Shown piece after piece: positions 52,595 through 60,501 of a DNA stretch of 64,000 bases. Where the stretch lies: positions 310,001 through 374,000 of the forward strand of contig NZ_RQER01000004.1 in NCBI RefSeq assembly GCF_004770615.1, in the 5' to 3' direction. How positions within the stretch are numbered: the stretch's first letter is position 1; the number at the start of each line of letters is the position of its first letter. Source of the stretch: Leptospira langatensis (GTDB taxonomy: Bacteria > Spirochaetota > Leptospiria > Leptospirales > Leptospiraceae). A program made the position numbers and the translations under genes. Below the pieces are notes generated by a model. It saw nothing but the letters and a program-made list of their open reading frames with translations, was not told the origin of the DNA and searched no databases.

Positions 52595-53896
52595 TCAATC
52601 CAATACGATAGTGATGTCCACTCTTCGGTTCTTTGCCCGACCGGCATCATCTTCGTTTCCTGCTACAGGCTGGGATTTTCCATACCCTCTGTAGGACATT
52701 CGAGTTTCTTCGATCCCATGAGCGTCCCTCAGCTCTTGTAAAACGCTCAATGCCCTGTCTTGAGAAAGTTTCAGATTATACTCTTGGCTTCCTCTGTCAT
52801 CAGTATGTCCGCTGATCCGGATCTCTCGATTCGGATATTTCTTCAATACGTCTGCGATCCGATCCAAGACTTTCTTCGCTTCCGGTTTCAACTCGGACTT
52901 GTTATAATCAAAGAGTAAGTTATCCAGAGAAAGAACGACTCCTTCGTTGGACTTGCGGATCTCCACAGGGGCCCGATCCGCTTTCTCTCCTTCAGGATTT
53001 CCTTCCCATTCCGGCCATTCCAAACCGTTGCCCTTGCTTGTATTCGGTTTCTTCTTAGGTTGCGAGCTTAAGTCCGGAAAACCGCCCAGCATTTTCTTTA
53101 CTTCGTCGGCAACCTTATCCTTATCAGACTCGCTTACAGAGTTTTGTTTGGAATAGACCCCATGGATCTCGAAGGACATTTCCTGCGCGATCCCGTTAGG
53201 AAAGACAAAAGTGTATGCCAATTGAACGTGTTTGTATTGAGGGACTCCTGCTTCCGAATCGAAAAATACCTGACCCTTTGCAAAACCGTAGATCTTATAT
53301 GGAACGCCGGGGGAGAAAGTCTCATTTTCCTTCATTAGATTATAATTATATTCTATCAGATCTGCTTTTCCGGATCTTCCTGCGTACTCCCAAGTTTCGG
53401 GACCTTTATACGTATATTTTGCTTGGACTGGGATCTCTATCCTTGCAGAGCTAAATTGAAAACTTTCAGAAGCAGGCTTTACCCAAACTTCTCCTTGGGA
53501 AACACTTTTGTCCGAAAAGCTCGGAAGAGATCTAAGGTTCGGCATACTGTATTCGGGAGGAACGGAATATTGCCCCGTTTCGGAAATGAAGAAGCGGCTC
53601 TTGAAAGTCTTATCCTTATAAAATGCGGGATCTATTTCCGGGAACTTAGTATATGTATCGAAAATGGCGGAGAAGTCGCAGCCTTCCTTCTTACAAGAGA
53701 CCGCTTTTAGTAAGATCCTGTTCTTATCCTCTCGATGGATAATCCTTTGGCCTTGCCTCGCTCTTACTCTATGGTATTCGTTTAATTCCAGATCATCTCC
53801 CGACTTCATTTTCCATCGGAATAGCACGGAGTCTTGGGAGAGTAGGATCGAGGGAAAAATGAAAAAGAGAAGAAGAAGCCCTCGTCGAAATACCAT
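52595..53896 (-). CDS. OmpA-family protein with large N-terminal domain
   Basis: A 433-residue exported protein. A signal peptide covers about 1-20 (FFIFPSILLSQ). Residues 20-300 are an unassigned beta-rich domain with DDLELNEYHRVRARQGQ and YAGRSGKADLIEYNYNLM. A Ser/Pro/Gly linker leads to an OmpA C-terminal domain: LDNLLFDYNKSELKPEAKKV, ISGHTDDRGSQEYNLKLSQD, and AKNRRVDITIVLD. The latter holds the peptidoglycan in the periplasm. A perfect but distant inverted repeat (GGATCTAC / GTAGATCC) lies after its stop, perhaps a shared terminator. Confidence 0.9.
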   Translation of the reverse strand: MVFRRGLLLLFFIFPSILLSQDSVLFRWKMKSGDDLELNEYHRVRARQGQRIIHREDKNRILLKAVSCKKEGCDFSAIFDTYTKFPEIDPAFYKDKTFKSRFFISETGQYSVPPEYSMPNLRSLPSFSDKSVSQGEVWVKPASESFQFSSARIEIPVQAKYTYKGPETWEYAGRSGKADLIEYNYNLMKENETFSPGVPYKIYGFAKGQVFFDSEAGVPQYKHVQLAYTFVFPNGIAQEMSFEIHGVYSKQNSVSESDKDKVADEVKKMLGGFPDLSSQPKKKPNTSKGNGLEWPEWEGNPEGEKADRAPVEIRKSNEGVVLSLDNLLFDYNKSELKPEAKKVLDRIADVLKKYPNREIRISGHTDDRGSQEYNLKLSQDRALSVLQELRDAHGIEETRMSYRGYGKSQPVAGNEDDAGRAKNRRVDITIVLD

Positions 53897-54064
53897 AGTT
53901 CTAGTTTCGAATACTTTCCGAGAAAACTTAGGAGTCAGCCCGAAAAAAACCCGCTTTCTTCGTTTATTATTCGTTCGAAATCAACTCACTCCCACATAAA
54001 AACGAATTAGAATGGGCTTATAAGGAACTTGACAACCTTACTAAAAATTCCATCCACTTAATAC

Positions 54065-55147
54065 GTGATCCCTCTTTTCCAAGAGATTGTTTTTTTCGGA
54101 GTGCTATTCTGTATGCTTCTCAGCATAGGATGCTTGGTCCGGCCCGAAAAAAGTCCGAGCTTTAAGATCCTCTCCCTACTTTCCTTTTGCGTCTCGATCC
54201 AATTCCTTTCCATTTTCTTTCTATTGAGGGAAATTTATTTCGAACCATTGTTCTTAAACCATATGCATATTCCCTTGGCCTGGTTCTTGGGTCCGGGAAT
54301 GTTCAGTTTATTTTCCGTAACGGTTCGGGACGAACAGATGTCTTGGACAGAAAAGAGCTTCTATTTGCCTGGAGTATTCTTTCTAATCTTCTTCCCTTTA
54401 TTCTATCTCGCGTTTCCGGAAAGTTTTAGCAGTAGACCGATCGATTATTTCAAACTGAGGACCGTCAGTTGGTTGGATGTCCTACTAATTGGGGCTTATT
54501 CTGCGAATCTCATTTTCTATCTCTCAGTAGTCTGGCAGACCAGAAGCGTATTTCGATGGCAAAGATTGAAAGAAGATGCCGGAGCGAGGATCCTTCTCTT
54601 TGTGATCTTAGGCAGCGGTAGCGCAACGTTAGTCTTGGTTCTCGCCTTCCTGATCCGAGACCTGAATCTCCTGTTCGCTTCGGTCCTAGGAACAGTGATC
54701 TATGCGGTGATCGGCTATCTATTCCAGATCCATTCCCCTCATGTTTTCCAGGAGATCGGTCCTTCCATGAGAGACGCATATCGAAACTCCAGATTAGATG
54801 GAGTGGATACCGCGGACCTGGAGACTAGGCTCGATTCTCTAATGAAGAAGGAAAGGATGTACTTACAAGAAGATCTTTCCTTAGGGGCTCTATCTAATCA
54901 GTTAGATATCAAACCTTATCAGCTTTCTGAATTTTTGAACCAAAGAAAGGGTATGAACTTCTCCAAATTCGTAAACGGCTTCCGAGTAGCAGAGGCAGTA
55001 CGTATTTTAGAAAAAGAAGATGGAGCGAATATTCTCGCAGTCGCCTACCGGTCCGGCTTCAATTCAAAGGCCACGTTCAATCTTGCCTTCAAATCCGTTA
55101 CAGGCGTTTCTCCAAGAGAGTTTTTAAGAAAAACAAAAGTCTCTTAG
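54065..55147 (+). CDS. AraC-family regulator with a membrane N-terminus
   Basis: A 360-residue protein. The first ~225 residues contain seven hydrophobic segments (7TM-like sensor) and the last ~100 are an AraC helix-turn-helix domain with DLSLGALSNQLDIKPYQLSE, FLNQRKGMNFSKFVNGFRVA, AVAYRSGFNSKATFNLAFKS and GVSPREFLRK. Such membrane-bound AraC proteins are known in Leptospira and Bacteroidetes. The start is a GTG codon at 54065 with no clear ribosome-binding site. The CocE-type hydrolase gene follows by 198 bases on the same strand, with the AACGAACGTT motif between. Confidence 0.88.
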   Translation: MIPLFQEIVFFGVLFCMLLSIGCLVRPEKSPSFKILSLLSFCVSIQFLSIFFLLREIYFEPLFLNHMHIPLAWFLGPGMFSLFSVTVRDEQMSWTEKSFYLPGVFFLIFFPLFYLAFPESFSSRPIDYFKLRTVSWLDVLLIGAYSANLIFYLSVVWQTRSVFRWQRLKEDAGARILLFVILGSGSATLVLVLAFLIRDLNLLFASVLGTVIYAVIGYLFQIHSPHVFQEIGPSMRDAYRNSRLDGVDTADLETRLDSLMKKERMYLQEDLSLGALSNQLDIKPYQLSEFLNQRKGMNFSKFVNGFRVAEAVRILEKEDGANILAVAYRSGFNSKATFNLAFKSVTGVSPREFLRKTKVS

Positions 55148-55186
55148 CGTCTTATTTCTTTTAGTCCGGATCTATCTTCGAATTTG

Positions 55187-55197
55187 AACGAACGTTC
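55187..55197. promoter_or_regulatory. AACGAACGTTC motif upstream of the CocE-type hydrolase gene
   Basis: Fourth exact copy of the window's 10-mer, 149 bases before the hydrolase start and 40 bases past the AraC-gene stop. The hydrolase is the natural target. Confidence 0.4.
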
Positions 55198-55345
55198 TTC
55201 TTTGAATTCGTATAAATAAAAAATTAAGACCTTTTATTTTGTCTAAAATCCGAATCCCAGACGACCCAATTTGTAACGGGAGCTATACTCCTTCCCCACT
55301 AAGCGAATAGAATTTGAAAGATCGAAAAGCTTATGGAGAATAGCG

Positions 55346-57097
55346 ATGAGAAAAACATATCGAACGTTAGTTATGCGACTTTGCATACTAACTATGACGA
55401 TGGGTGTGTTCTTTTACTCTTGTAAAAGCGAATCACCAAATAATGCGGAAGCGGCGGCCTTACTTGCATCTTTAGATCCAAGTTTAGCCCAAGCAATTGG
55501 AAACCAAAGCGGAACAACAGGAACTCTGCGGGCGGCGGATACCGAATCGGATATCCAGGCTGCATTCGCACAAGAGAATGATGGAAGCTTTACTTTCGAC
55601 AATACGATCAAGGTCAATGCCTTTGACGGAGTCTCTTTAGAAGTAAACCTTTTCAAACCTGCAAATATTCCCAGCGGAACCAAACTACCCGCAATCGTAT
55701 TCGTAAACAGTTGGGCACTCAACAAATACGAATACATAGTCCCTGCTGCGAAATTAGCAAAGAAAGGCTATATCGTTCTTTGTTACAGCACTAGAGGATT
55801 CGGGGCTTCCGGTGGATTGATAGATACTGCAGGACCGAAGGATAGAGCGGACCTCAGCTCCATTCTGGATTGGTTGCTCGCAAATACTCCCACCGACATC
55901 GCCAATATCGGTATCTCGGGAGTATCTTATGGAGCGGGAATCTCCTTAACAGGGGTGAGTACCGAGCCTAGAATTAAGACTGCGGTAGCCATGAGTGGTT
56001 GGGGAGATCTAAAACGCTCCTTGTACGGAAACGATACTCCTAGACTTGTCTGGGGATTGATCCTAGTTGCCTCCAGCTATATTACTGGAAGACCGGACCC
56101 TATCGTAGCTCAGAACTTCGCGAGCTTAATACAGCATACCAATATTGATTTTGTTACTTCTTGGGCGGCAGACCGTTCTCCTCAAACCTACGTAGGACAA
56201 TTGAACGCAAGCTCAGGCAAATCAGTAATGATCTCGAATAACTTCGAGGACTTCTTGTTCAACCCGAACGGGATCTTGGATTATTATACCCAGATCACTG
56301 TTCCTAAGAAACTCTTAATGAACGAAGGGATCCATGCTTCCGCAGAAGCGACAGGACTATTAGGAATTTCTAACTTTGTTTGGGACAATGCCTACGACTG
56401 GTTCGACTACTGGTTGAAAGGCGTAAACAACGGGATCATGGCAAAACCTCAGGTTACCCTCCAAACCCGTTTTAACGGCCCGAGAGTTACCTATCCTTCT
56501 TGGCCGGCACCTACCGTGGGGAACAAGACCTATTATTTGAAGCCAAGGGGCCTTTTCACTAACGGCGAGATCTCTACGAGCCAGAACACTACAGTGACCA
56601 ACACTACCATTCTTTCCGGAGCTGACACTGTTGCTACTACGGGCTTCCCTTTACTTTCGGATATTCTTTCGGCACAGGTAGGGATCCCTACTACAACGAA
56701 TCTATTCTTCGAAAGCAGAGTAAATGGGATCGTATATCAATCTTCTGCTTTGAGCAGCGCTCTTAAGATCAGAGGAAAGATGTTCTGGAACGGAAGAATC
56801 TCCTCTACCTTAGGAAAAGCGAATATAAACGTTTACTTCTATGACGTTGCTAAGAGCGGCACCGCTACTCTGATCACTCATGGAACGTATACGATCTTTG
56901 ACGCGGCTGCCAACGAGGCTCGGGACATTTCCATTGACTTGAATGCTGTAGCTTATGATGTGCCTGCGGGAGATAGCATCGCTATTGCGATCGATACGTA
57001 TGACGTTCTGTATTCTGTCCCTACGACACTGATCTATGGGCTGGATGTAAAACATCTCAAGTCTCCTCAGACGACCTTGGTAATCCAATCCGAGTAA
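55346..57097 (+). CDS. CocE/NonD-type alpha/beta-hydrolase lipoprotein
   Basis: A 583-residue exported hydrolase of the X-Pro-dipeptidyl/cocaine-esterase type. The signal ends F-F-Y-S-C, giving a lipoprotein. The hydrolase domain has KLPAIVFVNSWALNKYEY and the nucleophile elbow NIGISGVSYGAGISL (Ser in G-V-S-Y-G). GFGASGGLIDTAG is the family's conserved loop. The C-terminal jelly-roll (about 410-580) has IRGKMFWNGRIS and GDSIAIAIDTYD. Substrate unknown; esters or amides outside the cell are likely. Preceded by an AraC regulator and a motif site, followed by a strong terminator. Confidence 0.92.
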   Translation: MRKTYRTLVMRLCILTMTMGVFFYSCKSESPNNAEAAALLASLDPSLAQAIGNQSGTTGTLRAADTESDIQAAFAQENDGSFTFDNTIKVNAFDGVSLEVNLFKPANIPSGTKLPAIVFVNSWALNKYEYIVPAAKLAKKGYIVLCYSTRGFGASGGLIDTAGPKDRADLSSILDWLLANTPTDIANIGISGVSYGAGISLTGVSTEPRIKTAVAMSGWGDLKRSLYGNDTPRLVWGLILVASSYITGRPDPIVAQNFASLIQHTNIDFVTSWAADRSPQTYVGQLNASSGKSVMISNNFEDFLFNPNGILDYYTQITVPKKLLMNEGIHASAEATGLLGISNFVWDNAYDWFDYWLKGVNNGIMAKPQVTLQTRFNGPRVTYPSWPAPTVGNKTYYLKPRGLFTNGEISTSQNTTVTNTTILSGADTVATTGFPLLSDILSAQVGIPTTTNLFFESRVNGIVYQSSALSSALKIRGKMFWNGRISSTLGKANINVYFYDVAKSGTATLITHGTYTIFDAAANEARDISIDLNAVAYDVPAGDSIAIAIDTYDVLYSVPTTLIYGLDVKHLKSPQTTLVIQSE

Positions 57098-57118
57098 ACT
57101 ATATTTTCATCCTTACTA

Positions 57119-57145
57119 AGCGGGCAATTTGCCCGCTTTTTTTTA
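57119..57145 (+). terminator. Rho-independent terminator of the CocE-type gene
   Basis: AGCGGGC pairs with GCCCGCT and is followed by eight or nine T residues. It touches the end of the convergent 57143 gene by a few bases. Confidence 0.95.
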
Positions 57146-57751
57146 TACTTCCCTCTCTTTTCTCCACTCTAGGTATTCTTTCAACTCTACGAGCTCAATA
57201 TAGCCTTCTTCTTCCGGGTCGTCAGGGAGGATCCCTATCTCATAATATCCGATCTCTTTGGAGAATGCTTCTTCGCCTAGGACGGCTTCTAACATTAGGC
57301 CGACTGCTTTCTTGACATGGGGATTGGATTCCACATTCGGGAAATCCGGGAAACAGATCCGAACCCCGAACCCTTGGCCTTTATTTTCCAAGGGCAAAAA
57401 CCAGATCTCTTCGGAATCCAGCTCCAAACCTTCGTAAAAAATGACAGTCCCTTTTTCTTGGTATTGGTCCACCGAAAAGATATCCCAGCCGGGGACTTCG
57501 GGGGCGAGATCTACGAATCTTTCGGCTTCCGCATAGAGCTCTTCATCTCCGGCAGTAATCACGGTTAATTCATTGGGGCCTTCTTCTCCCCCACCGATCT
57601 CGAAATAAAACTCGGAATTCACATCCTGAATACGATCCATTAGATCGTCCAGAAGACGGTCTCTTTCCTTATCTTCCAGGTCGTCAAGCTTGGCATAGTA
57701 CCGGCTGTTTTGAGCAAACCAGTTCCAGAACTTTTCCGCTTTTTCTTCCAT
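57143..57751 (-). CDS. Acidic hypothetical protein, 202 aa
   Basis: A soluble cytoplasmic protein, strongly acidic, with EKFWNWFAQNSRYYAKLDDL at the N-terminus, an inner beta segment (FYFEIGGGEEGPNELTVITA), the mid WDIFSVDQYQEKGTVIFYEG and the C-terminal EEGYIELVELKEYLEWRKER. The pattern WFxxN near the start recalls DUF695/DUF-type proteins of unknown function. It converges on the CocE gene and has its own start with no clear regulatory signal. No signal peptide. Function unknown. Confidence 0.75.
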   Translation of the reverse strand: MEEKAEKFWNWFAQNSRYYAKLDDLEDKERDRLLDDLMDRIQDVNSEFYFEIGGGEEGPNELTVITAGDEELYAEAERFVDLAPEVPGWDIFSVDQYQEKGTVIFYEGLELDSEEIWFLPLENKGQGFGVRICFPDFPNVESNPHVKKAVGLMLEAVLGEEAFSKEIGYYEIGILPDDPEEEGYIELVELKEYLEWRKEREV

Positions 57752-57846
57752 TCATTCGCCTCGATCCCGATTCAGGAGCAAATTTCAAACTCCGTGTCTC
57801 GATAAAAATATCCGAATGTATGAAAAGAATGTTTAAAGGGAAAGAA

Positions 57847-58164
57847 TTATTTTACGGTTTCGGATTCTATCCAATCCAAATACTTTGGATTCCCCTCTTT
57901 GATCTCCCAGGAGACCACACACGGCACGGTGTAACTATGCAACTCTTTCACCCTAGCCACAACCTTCTCCGCGAGAGCGGCTGTGGTCTTTAGTAAAACA
58001 ACGAATTCATCGTTGTGCTCTACTCGACCATGCCATCTGTAAACGGATCGCATAGACGGGATCACATTTGCACAAGCAACCAGTTTCTCTTCTACCAGAG
58101 TTTCAGCGATCAGCATCGCTTCATCCTCATCCTTTGCAGTGGTGTAGATTGTTCGATAGCCCAT
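57847..58164 (-). CDS. cutA: Divalent-cation tolerance protein CutA
   Basis: A 105-residue trimeric ferredoxin-like protein of the PII-like CutA family. Family motifs are TTAKDEDEAMLIAETLVEEK, ACANVIPSMRSVYRWHGRVE and VVLLKTTAALAEKVVARVKE, followed by HSYTVPCVVSWEIKEG and the ending YLDWIES. Linked in other bacteria to copper tolerance and recently to nucleotide or metal sensing; the exact role is not settled. The gene is divergent from the patatin-like gene. Confidence 0.95.
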   Translation of the reverse strand: MGYRTIYTTAKDEDEAMLIAETLVEEKLVACANVIPSMRSVYRWHGRVEHNDEFVVLLKTTAALAEKVVARVKELHSYTVPCVVSWEIKEGNPKYLDWIESETVK

Positions 58165-58331
58165 ACTATTGTGATACTCCTGTACTGCGCTTGTTTCAAG
58201 GAGATTCCCCTATATTTCAAGAAGAAGGATAAAAACTCGTCAGAAATGGGTAAAAAAGAATCCAACTTTAAGACCAAAACGGTTCAGGGAAAATTCTGGA
58301 CAAGAAGCGGAAGTAATTTAAGAAATTGGTA

Positions 58332-59189
58332 ATGGTTTCCCGAAAAGCACCTAATATTCTAATTCGAAAATCGTATGACGCTCTTTGCTTCAACTCCGCA
58401 TTTTTCGGATTCTATGCACACTCCGGTTTTTCCTTGGGACTGAAGGAGATCGGATTCGTACCTTCTAAAATTACGGGCTCTAGCTCGGGGGCCTTGATCG
58501 GCTCCCTGATCGCCGGCGGATTCCCTCCGGAAGAGATCACTCGGTTTATCCTTACCTTGAAAAAAAGCGATTTCTGGGATGGAAATATTCTGACCCAGTT
58601 CTTGAAACCGTTCCGAAAAGGGCTCAAGAATTATTCCGGCCTACTCAGCGGCAAAAAGATCCGAAATCTTCTCGAACCGTATTTAGGGGGGAAGGATGTA
58701 TCCGAACTTCCTACCAAAATGGGGATCTCCGTTTCAAATCTGACCAAAGGGATCCGGGAACTTAGAACGAGCGGAAATACGATCGATCTGATCCTTGCGT
58801 CCATGACCTTTCCGATTCTTTTCGAAATTCCTAATATAAACGGAGAGGAATTCTTGGACGGTGGAGTTGCCGATGCCGAGCCTATCAAGGAATTCATCCT
58901 AGATCCTAGCATTAAGAGGATCATCGTCCACGATATAGAAAACAGAAAACCTGTCTCCGAAAAGATACTGATGAGAGCCTTCGATTCCTGCGTGAATGTG
59001 ATCGCAAGCGAGACTAAGGACCTAAAAGATATTCTCGCTAAAAAGTACGGCAAGAAGATCATCCGAGTGGTAACAAACACTCCTTATCTTCATCCGAATA
59101 AAATGGAAAACGGAAGGCTGGCACTTGAATTAGGAAGAAGATCCGCTCATTTCATGAAGGACCAGATCCTAGGCAAGATTAAGAACTAA
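58332..59189 (+). CDS. Patatin-like phospholipase with atypical oxyanion loop
   Basis: A 285-residue patatin-family protein, probably a lysophospholipase or acyl hydrolase. I prefer ATG 58332 to TTG 58326. The nucleophile elbow is ITGSSSGALIGSL (G-S-S-S-G) and the catalytic Asp lies in FLDGGVADAEP. The glycine-rich oxyanion segment (usually GGGxxG) is not seen; the same place reads CFNSAFFGFYAHSGFSL. This makes activity less certain. No signal peptide; cytoplasmic or membrane-associated. Followed by a hairpin at 59197-59216. Confidence 0.85.
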   Translation: MVSRKAPNILIRKSYDALCFNSAFFGFYAHSGFSLGLKEIGFVPSKITGSSSGALIGSLIAGGFPPEEITRFILTLKKSDFWDGNILTQFLKPFRKGLKNYSGLLSGKKIRNLLEPYLGGKDVSELPTKMGISVSNLTKGIRELRTSGNTIDLILASMTFPILFEIPNINGEEFLDGGVADAEPIKEFILDPSIKRIIVHDIENRKPVSEKILMRAFDSCVNVIASETKDLKDILAKKYGKKIIRVVTNTPYLHPNKMENGRLALELGRRSAHFMKDQILGKIKN

Positions 59190-59196
59190 AACAAAA

Positions 59197-59216
59197 GCCG
59201 TCCGGTAAAAGACGGC
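59197..59216. terminator. Hairpin GCCGTC/GACGGC, probably bidirectional
   Basis: Six-base perfect arms with an eight-base loop, seven bases after the patatin stop. On the minus strand a T-rich run (TTTTGTTTT) follows, so it could end transcripts arriving from the small-peptide gene as well. Confidence 0.6.
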
Positions 59217-59249
59217 CCTGTTTGGAGAAATGATCAAGAAACATTCAAA

Positions 59250-59270
59250 ATACGGAATATTCTTCCGTAT
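59250..59270 (-). terminator. Hairpin after the first small Lys-rich peptide gene
   Basis: ATACGGAA (59250-59257) and TTCCGTAT (59263-59270) pair over a five-base loop, five bases past the stop at 59275, with TTTT following on the minus strand. Confidence 0.75.
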
Positions 59271-59274
59271 ATGA

Positions 59275-59424
59275 TTACTTCTTAGGTGCTGCTTCTTTTT
59301 TGTGTTCTGCTTTGTGCTCTTTCTTAGCTTCTTCTTTTTTAGGAGCTTCTTTCTTTTCTTCCGCGCTGATTGCGAAAGCCGCAACTAAAGACAGAGTGGT
59401 GATCGCTAATGCTAGTCTTTTCAT
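59275..59424 (-). CDS. Small Lys/Glu-rich exported peptide, 49 aa
   Basis: A gene too short for a standard length cut. Signal peptide MKRLALAITTLSLVAAFAIS, then a mature tail of about 29 residues, AEEKKEAPKKEEAKKEHKAE and HKKEAAPKK, made almost only of Lys, Glu, Ala, His and Pro. AAAGGA lies seven bases before the ATG at 59424, and a hairpin terminator follows the stop. A close paralogue (59905-60057) shares SAEEKKEAPKKEE and the same signal organisation. Both are real by symmetry of design. Function unknown; such polyampholyte peptides may bind metal, polyanions or membranes. Confidence 0.8.
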   Translation of the reverse strand: MKRLALAITTLSLVAAFAISAEEKKEAPKKEEAKKEHKAEHKKEAAPKK

Positions 59425-59635
59425 CGTTTTTTCCTTTGGGTTCGTTTTTGATCTGGGAGAATCTCTTCTCCGATATCGAGAAACTTATAAAACTGCCCCT
59501 CTGTTTTGCAAGCAAAAAATACAATATAACAGATATTTTTCCGTTATTTCGATAGGTCCGAATTCTGAAAATCTTCCCGAAAAAGTAGCTGACACTGAGG
59601 AAAGAATGGAATGTATAAAGCTCAAGGGGTTTTCT

Positions 59636-59667
59636 CCTATGTCGCTTCACTATTATATCCGGTGGCT
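59636..59667. repeat. Imperfect 30-base repeat, copy 1
   Basis: Core TGTCGCTTCACTATTATATC continues CGGTGGC (59640-59666). It matches copy 2 (59855-59881) at 23 of 27 positions, with shared CTCC just before. It lies between the two small-peptide genes and upstream of the first. Confidence 0.55.
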
Positions 59668-59824
59668 GTGAAACCTGCCGGATCCTTTTTCCCAATCTTA
59701 TAATCTTGGATTTTTAAACCTTCTCCATTTGGCAAATGCTGTCGATTTAGGTGCGTTTAGCTCCTCGGACCTGCCAATCCTATTGTAACTAACGCCCTCT
59801 TGCATCGGAAAGCCTTGTAAAATG

Positions 59825-59850
59825 AAAAGGGCCTCCGTTTCGGGAGGCCC
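59825..59850 (-). terminator. Rho-independent terminator of the second small peptide gene
   Basis: GGGCCTCC (59829-59836) pairs with GGAGGCCC (59843-59850), an eight-base-pair GC-rich stem; on the minus strand a TTTTCATTTT tract follows. It lies 55 bases after the stop at 59905. Confidence 0.9.
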
Positions 59851-59881
59851 TCCTTGTCGCTGAACTATTACATCCAGTGGC
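59851..59881. repeat. Imperfect 30-base repeat, copy 2
   Basis: Core TGTCGCTGAACTATTACATC continues CAGTGGC (59855-59881). It sits in the 3' untranslated part of the second small-peptide gene, directly before its terminator hairpin. See copy 1. Confidence 0.55.
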
Positions 59882-59904
59882 ACATTCAAACGATCCTAGT
59901 CGGA

Positions 59905-60057
59905 TTATTTTTTGTGCTCTTCTTTTTTATGCTCATCTTTTTTGTGAGCTTCTTTCTTGTGCTCTTCTTTTTTAGGAGCTTCTTTTTTCTCTTCTGCGCT
60001 AAGAGCAACAGCAGCAACGAAAGAAAGAGCAGTAATCGCTAGTAATAGTTTTTTCAT
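59905..60057 (-). CDS. Small Lys/Glu/His-rich exported peptide, 50 aa
   Basis: Paralogue of the 59275 gene. Signal peptide MKKLLLAITALSFVAAVALS, then AEEKKEAPKKEEHKKEAHKK and DEHKKEEHKK. The mature part has four HKK units spaced five or more residues apart, so histidines line one face if helical, which would suit Zn, Ni or Cu binding (inference). AAGGA precedes the ATG at 60057 inside a small GGAT-AAA-ATCC stem. A strong terminator follows. Too short for a standard length cut, but the start, signal, paralogue and terminator together make it convincing. Confidence 0.82.
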   Translation of the reverse strand: MKKLLLAITALSFVAAVALSAEEKKEAPKKEEHKKEAHKKDEHKKEEHKK

Positions 60058-60501
60058 TGGATTTTATCCTTTAAAATTGTTTTGGACTTCGAGTAAAACC
60101 CCAAAGCCCGGGGTAAAGATAATCAGGAAAAGAACGGGTCGACCACAATCAAATTTCGATAAATCGGGTAAAATTTCATTCAAATAGTTCCCGATTTTTT
60201 TTCGTGATCCACTATAAAATTGCAATTCTAAGAAGGAACCGTGGAACTAAATTTTTATCCGCTTGGGTCATACGGGAGAATATTTTTTGACTGAAATCTT
60301 TCGGTCTGGAAATTTCTTTCCAAAAATCTTTCTTAAATTCTACGCCCGAATTTCGGCATTTAAACCTTCTTGCTGATCTTTCTAGTTAGCCAATACCGAT
60401 CGTACGTTCTTGACTCGGTACCCAACCGCTTAGAACCTGTTCATTAGGGTTTCCTAAGGGATTTATAGAGAAACTCATTCCAACCACAAGGTTTATATTT
60501 A
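60058..60501. other. Intergenic region upstream of the acyl-CoA dehydrogenase gene, 444 bases
   Basis: No coding sequence or RNA gene recognised. Holds the promoter region of the second small-peptide gene and that of the acyl-CoA dehydrogenase gene. TGGAAA-TTTC-TTTCCA at 60307-60322 is a perfect inverted repeat, and CGTACGTTC at 60401-60409 is a one-mismatch relative of the CGAACGTTC motif. Confidence 0.5.

Noticed and set aside
59339..59695. 118-codon minus-strand frame across the first small-peptide gene
   Set aside because: Contains repeat copy 1 and part of the peptide gene in another frame; no ribosome-binding site or recognisable domain.
59870..59885. GCCACTG-type match to a cobalamin riboswitch box in the repeat
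   Set aside because: Only the short string is shared. The full cobalamin riboswitch elements are absent, and the site lies after a gene stop, not upstream of a B12 gene.
59698..59889. 63-codon minus-strand frame spanning repeat copy 2
   Set aside because: Overlaps a strong terminator and repeat of the peptide gene, lacks a start signal, and its similarity to the neighbouring frame comes from the DNA repeat.
60401..60430. Possible promoter TTGACT near 60410 for the acyl-CoA dehydrogenase gene
   Set aside because: No acceptable -10 sequence at the right spacing.
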